Assembly (NCBI GenBank): GCA_963997635.1
Contig: CAXEND010000022.1
Coordinates: 1 to 17,732 of the forward strand
DNA from: GCA-2728135 sp002728135
GTDB lineage: Bacteria; Pseudomonadota; Alphaproteobacteria; UBA828
Length of the DNA stretch: 17,732 nucleotides
Reading direction: 5' to 3'
A program made the position numbers and the translations under genes. The first letter of the stretch is position 1; each line of letters starts with the position of its first letter. Shown here in pieces: positions 7,353 to 14,673 of the stretch. The notes under the pieces are model-generated. The model made no database searches. It was given only the letters and a program-made list of their open reading frames with translations, and was not told where the DNA came from.

Positions 7353-8390
7353 TTAATTTTTTTCATAAATACAGAAACCGCTGTTGTCTGTATATTTTCT
7401 GATTTCGCCCCTCAACAATAACTCATTGATATGGGCAAGTGATTCTGGTAGTGCAAAAACTGCATTATGTGAGGTGAGTGTACGGTTATTGAATAGTTGT
7501 TTAGTGATCTCCCATGCAGTGACAGGTTCTCTACAAGTTTCTCTTACTTTTTCAAGCCTATTATCGTGGTGTTCAATAAGTTCAACTATTCTTGTATGTA
7601 GGCCAAGAAAGGGTTCATTATGAGAAGGTAAAACCTTTAGGTCACTAGGCAGGCTCAAAAATTTTTTAAGTGTTTCATAATACTCAGCTAAGGGTTGAGC
7701 TTGTGGCTGGTCAGGATATACCCCAATATTTGGAGTGATACGTGGTAATACTATATCTCCAGATATAAATAATCCATCACGCTCATTAACTAGGCATGCA
7801 TGTTCAGGTGAGTGTCCATAGCCCATTATAACTTTCCAAGTTCTATCTCCGATTGTAATCCTATCTCCTTCCTTTATCCTTATTATACCATTTGGTGGTA
7901 CTTCAGCATATTGTGAGAAAAGAGGAGGAAAATTTTTTATTTCTTCAAGAATTTTTTCAGGACAACCTGTTGGCAAAAACAATTCTGTAAAAGCTTCCAT
8001 ATACTCAGGTCCATTATCAAGTGCCAACATTCTTGCATATAACCATTCTGTTCGTGGCATATAGAGTGGAATATTAAGTTTAGATGTTAGCCATGCAGCG
8101 TGTCCAACATGATCTGGATGGCAATGTGTAACGATAAGGCGATTGACTTTTTTTTGCTTTACAACTTCTTTTAAAATTTTTTCCCATACGTTCTTTGACT
8201 CTTCAGAGCAAACACCAGTATCTATAATAGTAAAACTATCTTTGTCTTCAAGTAACCATAAATTTATATGGTCAAGAGCCATAGGCAAAGGCATCCTAAT
8301 CCACCAAATGCCGGATTCAAGGTATTCTATTGTTCCTGATTTAGGATGCGATTTTGCATAGTAAGTTATAGGTTTTTTGTTTTGTGTCAT
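7353..8390 (-). CDS. Metallo-beta-lactamase-fold hydrolase, LACTB2-like with C-terminal winged helix
   Basis: This 345-residue soluble protein has the MBL metal site. His89-x-His91-x-Asp93-His94 lies in THCHPDHVG, followed by His193 (GYGHSPEHAC), Asp212 (FISGDIVLP) and His257 (LPSHNEP). These supply a binuclear zinc site of hydrolase type. The region after about residue 265 is helical and charged and then resembles the small winged-helix domain found after the MBL domain in LACTB2-like proteins (AWEITKQLF, then INELLLRGEIRKY). Its length (345 against about 240 for a persulfide dioxygenase) and this C-terminal domain argue against an ETHE1/Blh enzyme, despite the YeeE/YedE genes downstream. 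The substrate is unknown; thioester or ester hydrolysis is possible. The start codon is ATG but there is no good ribosome-binding site before it. The gene is divergent from the molybdenum hydroxylase gene. Confidence 0.85.
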   Translation of the reverse strand: MTQNKKPITYYAKSHPKSGTIEYLESGIWWIRMPLPMALDHINLWLLEDKDSFTIIDTGVCSEESKNVWEKILKEVVKQKKVNRLIVTHCHPDHVGHAAWLTSKLNIPLYMPRTEWLYARMLALDNGPEYMEAFTELFLPTGCPEKILEEIKNFPPLFSQYAEVPPNGIIRIKEGDRITIGDRTWKVIMGYGHSPEHACLVNERDGLFISGDIVLPRITPNIGVYPDQPQAQPLAEYYETLKKFLSLPSDLKVLPSHNEPFLGLHTRIVELIEHHDNRLEKVRETCREPVTAWEITKQLFNNRTLTSHNAVFALPESLAHINELLLRGEIRKYTDNSGFCIYEKN

Positions 8391-8539
8391 AAGTGTAAAA
8401 CTAAATAAATGTTGAACTAATATAAAATTACTTTGTTGTCGGCAATTATTTTAATCATTTATCTCGATAGAAGATCTAGGTTAGTTTATTATACATAAAC
8501 TTTGGGGAATGGGTTCATTTCCCACTTTAAGATAAGGTT

Positions 8540-8572
8540 ATTCTGAAATAATAGAAATAAACAGAATTTTTA
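8540..8572 (+). other. Inverted repeat in the divergent region upstream of the molybdenum hydroxylase gene
   Basis: ATTCTG (8540-8545) and CAGAAT (8562-8567) are perfect 6-bp inverted repeats with a 16-nt spacer. On the plus strand they are followed by a short T-rich stretch. A second imperfect dyad, centred on ACAATTGT (8582-8589), lies just before the AAAGGG ribosome-binding site. The 218-bp divergent region (8391-8608) must hold promoters for both flanking genes, so these dyads could be operators. The match is short and chance cannot be excluded. Confidence 0.2.
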
Positions 8573-8608
8573 ATCATAAACACAATTGTTTATCAAAGGG
8601 CGTAAATA

Positions 8609-10912
8609 ATGGCAAAATTTGGTTTTAGTCAGTCCATAACAAGAGTTGAAGATGATCGATTTTTAACCGGCAAGGGGCAGTTTTCAGATGATTTGAATTT
8701 ATCAGGACAAGCATGGGGTTGGGTCCTTCGATCACCACATGCTCATGCTCAAATCATAAGTATAGATACAACTAAGGCAATTAATTCACCAGGAGTTATA
8801 GATATAATTACTGGATCAGAATTAGAAAACGCCAAAGCAAATCATGTTCCAACACTAGTTCCAATGACTAATAGAGATGGATCAGCGGCTCCTCTTCCAA
8901 AACATCCAATACTTTGTATAGACCGTGTTTTACATGTTGGTGATAGTGTTGCATTTGTTGTAGCAGAAAGTTTAGAACAAGCAAAAGCAGCAGCAGAAAT
9001 TATAGAGGTTGAATATAAACCGCTTCAATCAATATGTAATACTAGGCTTGCATGTGATAAAGGGCAGCCATTGGTTCATCAAGAGGCACAAAATAATTTG
9101 GCCTTTGAGTGGGAATTTGGAGATGAAGAAAAAAATCAATCAATTTTTTCAAAGTGCTCACACGTAGTATCCTTAGATTTAATAAATAATAGGGTTGTTG
9201 TTGCTTCAATGGAGCCCAGAGGGGCATTGGCAAGCTACGATGAAGAGTTGGGCAAATTAACTTTGCATACAGGAACTCAGGGAGTTTGGCCTGTTCGTGA
9301 TCACATCGCAAATGATGTGTTGAAGATGAGCAAGGATAAAGTTCGAGTAATTACTTCTGATGTTGGTGGTGGTTTTGGTATGAAGGGTGCAGTTTATCCT
9401 GAATATGGCATGGTTGCCTGGGCTTCTCGTAAACTGGGTAGGCCAGTAAAATGGCAAGGTGAAAGAACGGACGCATTTTTGACAGATACAATGGGAAGAG
9501 ATCACGTAACTCTTGCTCGCCTTGGGTTTGATGATGATGGTCATATATTAGCTATGAATGTAGAAACAACTGCAAACATGGGAGCCTATCTATTCACCTA
9601 TGCTGGCTATATACCGACTGATGCTGCATTAAAAGTCCTCCCTGGTGTTTATGATATTAAGGATTTGTATTATAGAGTTAAGGGTGTCTATAGTCATACA
9701 GTGCCCGTTGATGCATACAGAGGGGCTGGAAGACCAGAGTCAATCTATCTTATTGAACGTCTTATGGATGTTGCAGCAGCAGAATTAAATATTGATAGAG
9801 TCGAACTACGTCTTAAGAACATGATAACACCAAAATCACTTCCGTTTAATACCGCTGCTGGTGAAATATATGATTCAGGTGATTTTCCAAAAGTATTTGA
9901 TGTTGCCTTAAAGGAAGCTGACTGGATTGGTATTAACGAACGTCGTAAGATATCAACCCAAGAAGGAAAGCGCAGAGGAATTGGTTTTGCCTATTATATT
10001 GAATCTACACTTGGTGATCAGAGAGAAAATTGTGCAATTAGTTTTAAAGAAGGTGAATTATTAGAAGTATTTGTTGGCACACAATCTACAGGACAGGGTC
10101 ACGAAACCGCTTATGCTCAAATGATATCCGAACGCCTAAATTATCCACTTTCACAAATTTCAGTGATCCAAGGTGACTCGGATAAGATTGCTAGTGGAGG
10201 CGGAACAGGGGGGTCTCGTTCTTTAACTGCGCAAGCTTGGGCAATTCGCGATGCTACAGAAGTTGTAATTAAAAAGGGCTTGGATATTGCAGCAGAAATT
10301 CTTGAGGTCGCACCAGAAGATATAAATTACACTGATGATAGTGAATTTAGAATTTTAGGTACAGACAGGTCTTTAAGTTTTATGGAGGTAGTTTCAAAAG
10401 CAAAAGATTTAGGACGTTCTTTAGATGGCGATGCACAAATAAAAGTCAAAAATTGGACTTTCCCAAATGGTTGTCATGTCGCAGAGGTTGAAGTTGATGA
10501 ACTAACGGGAGTAGTAAAGTTATTATCTTATAGTGTAGTTGACGATTTTGGAGTGATACTTAACCCACTATTGGTTAAGGGACAGGTGCATGGTGGTGTA
10601 GCACAGGGAGTTGGGCAAGCACTTATGGAAGATGCTGTTTATGATGCGTCTGGTCAATTAGTATCAGGCTCTTTTATGGATTATACCATGCCAAGGGCAC
10701 ATGACTTACCATCTATTAAGTTTGAAAATGTAGAAATACCATGTGAAAATAATCCATTCGGAATAAAAGGTTGTGGAGAAGCTGGAACAGTTGGTGCTGC
10801 TCCAGCAGTAATCAATGCAATAGTCGATGCATTAAGTGACCTTGGTGTTCGGCATATTGACATGCCAGCGACTTCTGAGAGAGTTTGGCGGACCATTCAG
10901 GGTGCTGCATAA
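8609..10912 (+). CDS. Molybdenum hydroxylase large subunit, xanthine dehydrogenase/form II CoxL family
   Basis: The 767-residue protein is the Mo-MCD (pyranopterin) subunit of a xanthine dehydrogenase/aldehyde oxidase-type enzyme. In order there are an N-terminal hammerhead domain (RVEDDRFLTGKGQFSDD), the loop GGGFGMKG at 253-260, the form II signature AYRGAGR at 369-375, and TGQGHETAYAQM and GTGGSRSL in the cofactor domain. The terminal KGCGEAG has the catalytic base Glu724. True aerobic CO dehydrogenase (form I) carries AYxCSFR instead, so this is not a CO dehydrogenase; an aldehyde or N-heterocycle hydroxylase is more likely. The start is supported by AAAGGG 8 nt before the ATG. The partner [2Fe-2S] (CoxS-like) and FAD (CoxM-like) genes, usually adjacent, are absent from the window. 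The next gene is a hydratase starting immediately after the stop, which suggests a catabolic operon for a ring or unsaturated compound. Confidence 0.92.
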   Translation: MAKFGFSQSITRVEDDRFLTGKGQFSDDLNLSGQAWGWVLRSPHAHAQIISIDTTKAINSPGVIDIITGSELENAKANHVPTLVPMTNRDGSAAPLPKHPILCIDRVLHVGDSVAFVVAESLEQAKAAAEIIEVEYKPLQSICNTRLACDKGQPLVHQEAQNNLAFEWEFGDEEKNQSIFSKCSHVVSLDLINNRVVVASMEPRGALASYDEELGKLTLHTGTQGVWPVRDHIANDVLKMSKDKVRVITSDVGGGFGMKGAVYPEYGMVAWASRKLGRPVKWQGERTDAFLTDTMGRDHVTLARLGFDDDGHILAMNVETTANMGAYLFTYAGYIPTDAALKVLPGVYDIKDLYYRVKGVYSHTVPVDAYRGAGRPESIYLIERLMDVAAAELNIDRVELRLKNMITPKSLPFNTAAGEIYDSGDFPKVFDVALKEADWIGINERRKISTQEGKRRGIGFAYYIESTLGDQRENCAISFKEGELLEVFVGTQSTGQGHETAYAQMISERLNYPLSQISVIQGDSDKIASGGGTGGSRSLTAQAWAIRDATEVVIKKGLDIAAEILEVAPEDINYTDDSEFRILGTDRSLSFMEVVSKAKDLGRSLDGDAQIKVKNWTFPNGCHVAEVEVDELTGVVKLLSYSVVDDFGVILNPLLVKGQVHGGVAQGVGQALMEDAVYDASGQLVSGSFMDYTMPRAHDLPSIKFENVEIPCENNPFGIKGCGEAGTVGAAPAVINAIVDALSDLGVRHIDMPATSERVWRTIQGAA

Positions 10913-11701
10913 ATGAGTCCAGATAATAATTTTAAAGAAGCAGCAAAAATTTTATGGAAACACTGGAGTGAGGGAACTGTAATTGATCAGTTTCCAATCT
11001 CTATGCAACCAAAAACTCAAAAAGAAGGATATATAATACAAAATTTTTTTGCTGAATTTTCTAAAAGTAAAGTTATAGGAAGAAAGATTGCGGCTACAAG
11101 CATAGAGGGCCAGCAACACATTGGCATAACACACCCTATCCAAGGTCTTTTAATTGATAATTTTTGTTTTGATGAAGGTAATCAAATTCCAAATCATGGA
11201 ATCTATATGGCTTGTGCTGAACCAGAATTTGCCTTCTCGATTAGTGAAGATCTTCTTGGAAGCAAAGGTAAATACACACAGGAAAATATTTTTGAGAGTA
11301 TTTCTTCACTATTCCTAGCTTTAGAAATTCCTGAGACTAGATTAAAAAATTTTAATACAGCAGGGGCCGAACAATTGATTGCAGATAATGGTTGTGCAGG
11401 TTATTTTGTCCTTGGCAATGAAGTAACTAATTGGAGAAGTGTAGACTTAGTAAAAACCAAGGTGAGAGTATATAAAGATGGCGATTTACATGAGACTGGA
11501 GAAGGTAAAGCAGCATACGGTGGACCTTTGAATGCCCTTGCATGGCTTGCAAATGATGCTATTAATCGGGGTTACCCAATTAAAAAAAATGAAATTATAA
11601 CAACTGGAACTTGCACAAAGCCCATTAGAATTCAGAAGGGGTCTAAGATAAAAGCAATTTTTGAAGGTCTTGGTGAAGTAGCTACTCAAATCGAAAATTA
11701 A
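10913..11701 (+). CDS. 2-keto-4-pentenoate hydratase-like protein (fumarylacetoacetase superfamily)
   Basis: The 262 residues match the length of MhpD-type hydratases. The pattern GRKIAATSIEGQQHIGI (56-72) is followed by ACAEPEFAF, where Glu103 and Glu105 would ligate the metal. A third acidic ligand, Glu138, lies in FLALEIPETR, and IADNGCAGYFVLG covers the active-site loop. By family the enzyme adds water to 2-hydroxypenta-2,4-dienoate or a similar enol acid at the end of meta-cleavage or 4-oxalocrotonate pathways; decarboxylases of the same fold are close relatives and cannot be excluded. The ATG directly follows the TAA of the molybdenum hydroxylase gene, so the two are cotranscribed. No ring-cleavage dioxygenase or aldolase lies in the window, so the substrate is not fixed. 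The gene's stop overlaps the stop of the convergent TPR gene. Confidence 0.87.
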   Translation: MSPDNNFKEAAKILWKHWSEGTVIDQFPISMQPKTQKEGYIIQNFFAEFSKSKVIGRKIAATSIEGQQHIGITHPIQGLLIDNFCFDEGNQIPNHGIYMACAEPEFAFSISEDLLGSKGKYTQENIFESISSLFLALEIPETRLKNFNTAGAEQLIADNGCAGYFVLGNEVTNWRSVDLVKTKVRVYKDGDLHETGEGKAAYGGPLNALAWLANDAINRGYPIKKNEIITTGTCTKPIRIQKGSKIKAIFEGLGEVATQIEN

Positions 11702-12456
11702 TTTGTTAAAGCAGATAACATCTGCTTTGCCTTTGTCTGTAAAATTTTATCAAATGTATTATTTGGACTTTTAGAAATAACTGTTTTCAGTTGAGCGATT
11801 GCTAGTTTATAGTAGGAGTCTTCATCAAGCTTGAGTAACCCACCTGCATATTCAAGTTTTATTAATAAATTATTTGGTTCTAGCTTTATGGCTTTATCAT
11901 AGGCCGTGATTGATTCAGACTCACTTGCACCATAAATCATTCTCCCCATAAACCCTGCACTATTTATTATCTCAGCATGCCAGTTACCCAGCAGTAAATA
12001 TGCAGTTGCATAATTTGGATCAAGTTCAATAGCCTTATTGACAGATTCTAAAATGCGATCAGCAAAACCTTCCGCAAGAGCTTCTAATATACCAACTGTT
12101 TGCGAATAGCGTCCCATTGCATGTGCAACTTGGAGATGTGCAAAAGGGCTCTCAGGAGACATCTTTGCACCCTTTTCCGCTAGTGCCATTGCTTGTGAGA
12201 ATAGTTCTTCTTTGTTTTCTTCGGCAGCCAAAAACCTTCCATAATAGCAGGTAATTTGAGCTGCCAGCGCATAACCCTCACCACTCTCATCATTTTTTGA
12301 TAATTCTACTGCTTCTTTCCATTTACCTTGATGAAACAATTCTTTAGCATTGGAGAGATTTGTTTCTGCATTAGATATTCCAGAATATAAACAGATTATG
12401 ATGGCTATAAGAAAACCAAAAGTAGGTTGTAAATTTAATTGTTTAAGTTTTACCAT
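11698..12456 (-). CDS. Exported TPR-repeat protein
   Basis: A 252-residue protein with a signal peptide: basic start, hydrophobic core FLIAIIICLYSG, and a probable cleavage after SNA at about residue 30. The mature part is helical with tetratricopeptide features. KELFHQGKWKEAVELS is a first repeat, VNKAIELDPNYATAYLLLGNW a clear second, and YDKAIKLEPNNLLIKLEYAG a third, with weaker helices between. The layout (a Cys-containing first repeat, a large middle insertion near GFMGRMIYGAS, and a final LKTVISKSPNN helix) resembles the periplasmic TPR proteins common in proteobacteria. Such proteins usually act as scaffolds; the partner is unknown. The gene is divergent from the nuclease gene and its stop overlaps that of the hydratase. 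Confidence 0.8.
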   Translation of the reverse strand: MVKLKQLNLQPTFGFLIAIIICLYSGISNAETNLSNAKELFHQGKWKEAVELSKNDESGEGYALAAQITCYYGRFLAAEENKEELFSQAMALAEKGAKMSPESPFAHLQVAHAMGRYSQTVGILEALAEGFADRILESVNKAIELDPNYATAYLLLGNWHAEIINSAGFMGRMIYGASESESITAYDKAIKLEPNNLLIKLEYAGGLLKLDEDSYYKLAIAQLKTVISKSPNNTFDKILQTKAKQMLSALTN

Positions 12457-12626
12457 GCTAAATAGCTTATCAAAAAATTCTAATTAGAGTATTATTGATT
12501 AAACCTTTTTTGTGTTGCAACTATATTTTGTCTCGTAAGTTGTTGGTCAGACATAAAGTCTGCAAACAAATAATCATATTATCAAATAGTATTTAGAAAT
12601 TAAATTTTATATTGAGAGGAATAGAT
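12457..12626. promoter_or_regulatory. Divergent promoter region with a small perfect dyad
   Basis: About 170 AT-rich bases separate the start codons of the TPR gene (minus) and the nuclease gene (plus), so promoters for both must lie here. CAGAC (12548-12552) and GTCTG (12558-12562) form a perfect inverted repeat with a 5-nt spacer, and GTTGCAAC at 12514-12521 is a palindrome. Either could be a protein-binding site, but neither is followed by a T-run and both are short. GAGAGGA at 12614-12620 is the nuclease ribosome-binding site. Confidence 0.25.
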
Positions 12627-12998
12627 TTGAAAAAATATATGCTTGGTAGTGTTATATCATTTTTTCTCTTTATTATATATATGGATAATCCCGAAGCAAA
12701 GGAGCCAGGGTTTATAAATTACGACGGAGATACTTTTAAAGCTACATTTCGATTGCAAGGCGTAGACACACCAGAGTTAAAGGGAAAGTGTGCATATGAG
12801 ACAAGCATTGCAAAAAAAGCAAAAATTTTTACGGAAAAATTTTTAAAACGTAAGCTAGTTTCTATAAGCACGTTTGGTATTGATAAATATGGTCGTGTTT
12901 TAGCTAAAGTCAGCTCAGGTGAAGATGATTTAGGAGAACTATTAATTAGTGAAGGTTTAGCAAGAAAATGGCGAGGTAAAAGAGAATCATGGTGTTAA
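12627..12998 (+). CDS. Exported staphylococcal-nuclease-like (thermonuclease) protein
   Basis: A 123-residue minimal SNase-fold nuclease. I choose the TTG at 12627 because GAGAGGA lies 6 nt before it; an earlier in-frame TTG (12612) overlaps that ribosome-binding site. The N-terminus (MKKYMLGSVISFFLF and on to about residue 19) is a signal peptide or membrane anchor, so the enzyme acts outside the cytoplasm. The catalytic set seen in Staphylococcus nuclease is intact: acidic DGDT at 33-36, RLQGVDTPE with Arg42, Asp47, Thr48 and Glu50, and DKYGR with Arg90. Two cysteines (about 55 and the terminal 123) could form a disulfide once exported. It is somewhat shorter than S. aureus nuclease (149 residues mature). 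Expected role: Ca-dependent degradation of extracellular or periplasmic DNA and RNA for nutrient recovery. Confidence 0.87.
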   Translation: MKKYMLGSVISFFLFIIYMDNPEAKEPGFINYDGDTFKATFRLQGVDTPELKGKCAYETSIAKKAKIFTEKFLKRKLVSISTFGIDKYGRVLAKVSSGEDDLGELLISEGLARKWRGKRESWC

Positions 12999-13067
12999 TT
13001 TTGCAAATTTATTGATTTATCTTTTGTTGAGTGAAATTTTTTTGGATATTAACTTAGGTAATTAAAT

Positions 13068-13715
13068 CTACATATTTGCTCCACCCCAAAAAAACCAACC
13101 TAGTCCAATAAAAAATAGAATATCACCATACAAACCATGTTCCAAAGATACAATTATTAGTGATTTTGTTTTCTGATATGTGAGTGCAAAAATAATTCCA
13201 GCCATTAATCCCAGCACGGGTGCCACCCAGTTGATAAAAAGTATGTGAGCTAGACAAAAAGCAATAGCACTCATTGCAACCATTAATTTTTTTTCACCAA
13301 ATATTGGTTTGTACCGTGAAAAAAAGAATTTACAAAAAATAAATTCCTGAGGAAATGCTGACAATATAGGATAGAGAATTAATAATTTCCAGACAATATC
13401 AGGGTTGGTTTTTTGAATACCAAAGAGTTTTTCAGGAAATACAGTAGCTGTAAGTGCATAAAGCAAACCTGATGCGATAACCCAGCGCACGAGTATAAAC
13501 AGAATAGTTTTTTTATTAATATTAATGGAACTAAAAACTTTGAATTTATTTTTCTCAAAATAATAATGAACAATTATACAATATAAAAAAGCCGCCCAGA
13601 GAAAAAATAAAAGATAAGGTGAGAGCTCCCAATAAGCTATCGAGAATGGAATCACAATCCCAAGAAGTCCCAATTCTAGAACACGGAAGTAATTGTTATT
13701 AATTAAATGCAACAC
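13068..13715 (-). CDS. CPBP-family (Rce1-like) intramembrane protein
   Basis: This 215-residue polytopic membrane protein has about seven hydrophobic helices. CPBP motifs are visible: PQEFIFC at 122-128 (motif 1, normally EExxxR), FCLAH at 153-157 (motif 2, FxxxH) and LEHGLYGD at 191-198 (motif 4, HxxxN/D). From memory, members of this subgroup begin motif 1 with Gln-Glu rather than Glu-Glu, followed by an Arg; here the Arg position is Cys128. Substrate and biological role are unknown. The start is a GTG with GAGAG 5-6 nt upstream; a TTG one codon later is equally possible. The gene converges on the nuclease gene, and its upstream side holds the tRNA-Arg gene. A dyad AACTTAT/ATAAGTT lies at 13754-13777 in the promoter region. 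Confidence 0.8.
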   Translation of the reverse strand: MLHLINNNYFRVLELGLLGIVIPFSIAYWELSPYLLFFLWAAFLYCIIVHYYFEKNKFKVFSSININKKTILFILVRWVIASGLLYALTATVFPEKLFGIQKTNPDIVWKLLILYPILSAFPQEFIFCKFFFSRYKPIFGEKKLMVAMSAIAFCLAHILFINWVAPVLGLMAGIIFALTYQKTKSLIIVSLEHGLYGDILFFIGLGWFFWGGANM

Positions 13716-13753
13716 TTTTCTCTCAAAAGAAGAAAATTTTATATGTGGAATAT

Positions 13754-13777
13754 AACTTATACTTGGAATGATAAGTT
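13754..13777. repeat. Inverted repeat upstream of the CPBP-family gene
   Basis: AACTTAT (13754-13760) and ATAAGTT (13771-13777) are a perfect 7-bp inverted repeat with a 10-nt spacer, about 40 bp upstream of the GTG start of the CPBP-family gene. No T-run follows on either strand, so an operator is more plausible than a terminator. It is one short dyad in AT-rich DNA and may be coincidental. Confidence 0.2.
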
Positions 13778-13787
13778 CCAGATTAAT

Positions 13788-13817
13788 TAAAAATATTAAA
13801 CGGTTCGTTTAAATATT
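13788..13817 (-). terminator. Intrinsic terminator directly after tRNA-Arg
   Basis: On the minus strand, immediately downstream of the encoded CCA, AATATT-T-AAACG pairs with CGTTT-AATATT. The stem is 11 bp with one bulged base and a 3-nt loop (GTT on the plus strand, 13803-13805), followed by a short T-rich tail. The position right after the tRNA gene and the tight loop fit an intrinsic terminator, though the stem is AT-rich and the T-tract is brief. Confidence 0.45.
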
Positions 13818-13893
13818 GGTGATCCCGGCAGGATTCGAACCTGCGACCTCAAGATTAGGAATCTTGCGCTCTATCCAACTGAGCTACGGGACC
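13817..13893 (-). tRNA. tRNA-Arg, anticodon CCT (reads AGG)
   Basis: The 77-nt cloverleaf is complete. It has acceptor GGTCCCG paired with CGGGATC (one G-T), D-arm GCTC/GAGC, and a perfect 5-bp anticodon stem CAAGA/TCTTG around loop TTCCTAA. The T-arm GCAGG/CCTGC carries loop TTCGAAT, and the discriminator is A. The 3' CCA is encoded in the DNA. The anticodon CCT specifies arginine (AGG codons). A terminator-like hairpin follows at once. No integrase or duplicated 3' tRNA end is visible nearby, so there is no sign of its use as an attachment site. Confidence 0.96.
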
Positions 13894-13913
13894 ATACTTT
13901 AATTTTAAAAAAA

Positions 13914-14462
13914 TTACTTTTTTTCCCTAGTAAAAGGAACCGAATAAGAAATTACTAATAATTCAGTTCCTGGATTAGAATCATAAATGCTAGCATTTGA
14001 AATATGATGGAAGGCAACACCCAATCGTGAGTAATCTGAACGTCTCCAAGCCAGCTCTGCTCCAGTTCTAAATTCAATTGTTCCACCTAGTTCTTTACCA
14101 TCTCCATCTTCATATGCCCCAAATGCTGCATTTGGGGTTAAAACAATACTAGACCCAAAGAATAAATCTAAGCCTAACCCAGCATATGCGTAAAATGCAC
14201 TATCGCTGGTTCCCATCAAACCAACAAACGGCACTAATTTCCATATACGCATATCAGATCTATATTCAGCTCTAAAATCTGCTGCTGTTTTATCATCATT
14301 AATATCGTATATACCTGCCGAGAAGGTAAAATAATCTGGTTCTGTGGCTTGTGTAACTTGTGGTGTAAACATTATAGTAAAGGCGGCTACAATAAATGTA
14401 GACATGAGATAAATATTTAATTTTTTCATTTTCTTTGTTTTAAAAAAGTGATGATAAAACAT
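13914..14462 (-). CDS. pagL: Acyloxyacyl hydrolase, PagL-like lipid A 3-O-deacylase
   Basis: The protein (182 residues from the chosen start) has a signal peptide and a small beta-barrel with amphipathic strands, ending in VISYSVPFTREKK. The PagL signature FHHISNAS followed by NPGTE is clear. His153, Ser155 and Glu167 give the catalytic triad with the same His-x-Ser and Ser-to-Glu (12 residues) spacing as Pseudomonas PagL (His126/Ser128/Glu140), and Asn156 follows the Ser. The enzyme would sit in the outer membrane and remove the 3-position acyl chain of lipid A, remodelling the outer leaflet. The start at 14462 is favoured by AGGA 6 nt upstream; an in-frame ATG at 14492 gives 10 more residues without a comparable site, and one at 14429 starts nearer the hydrophobic core. 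It is divergent from the M48 protease gene, which is also an envelope protein. Confidence 0.88.
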   Translation of the reverse strand: MFYHHFFKTKKMKKLNIYLMSTFIVAAFTIMFTPQVTQATEPDYFTFSAGIYDINDDKTAADFRAEYRSDMRIWKLVPFVGLMGTSDSAFYAYAGLGLDLFFGSSIVLTPNAAFGAYEDGDGKELGGTIEFRTGAELAWRRSDYSRLGVAFHHISNASIYDSNPGTELLVISYSVPFTREKK

Positions 14463-14673
14463 TTTTATTCCTAATTTATAATAACTAGTCAAAATATCTC
14501 CAAGCTACAAAATCATGAATACTATGGTAATTCGAATAAGTCTTTAAATTAATGAATATTTAGTACGAACTATAATTTTGGTTTTTGAAAACAAAAAACA
14601 CTCTACTTAAAATAATTATTTTTTGGTATCGATATGTCTAAGTATTAAGCAGTTAATCTTATAATCGAGGGTA

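Noticed and set aside
7353..8390. Calling the MBL-fold protein a persulfide dioxygenase because of the YeeE/YedE neighbours
   Set aside because: It is about 100 residues too long and has a LACTB2-like C-terminal winged-helix region; its metal site is that of a binuclear hydrolase.
8609..10912. Calling this gene an aerobic CO dehydrogenase large subunit
   Set aside because: It carries the form II motif AYRGAGR, not AYxCSFR, and the CoxM and CoxS genes are absent.
13817..13893. tRNA-Arg as an integration site for a mobile element
   Set aside because: There is no integrase, no duplicated tRNA 3' end and no change in gene character on either side.
14581..14599. GTTTTTG/CAAAAAC hairpin between the PagL-like and M48 genes
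   Set aside because: It is a simple A/T-run pairing in a divergent promoter region with no T-run after it; most likely composition.
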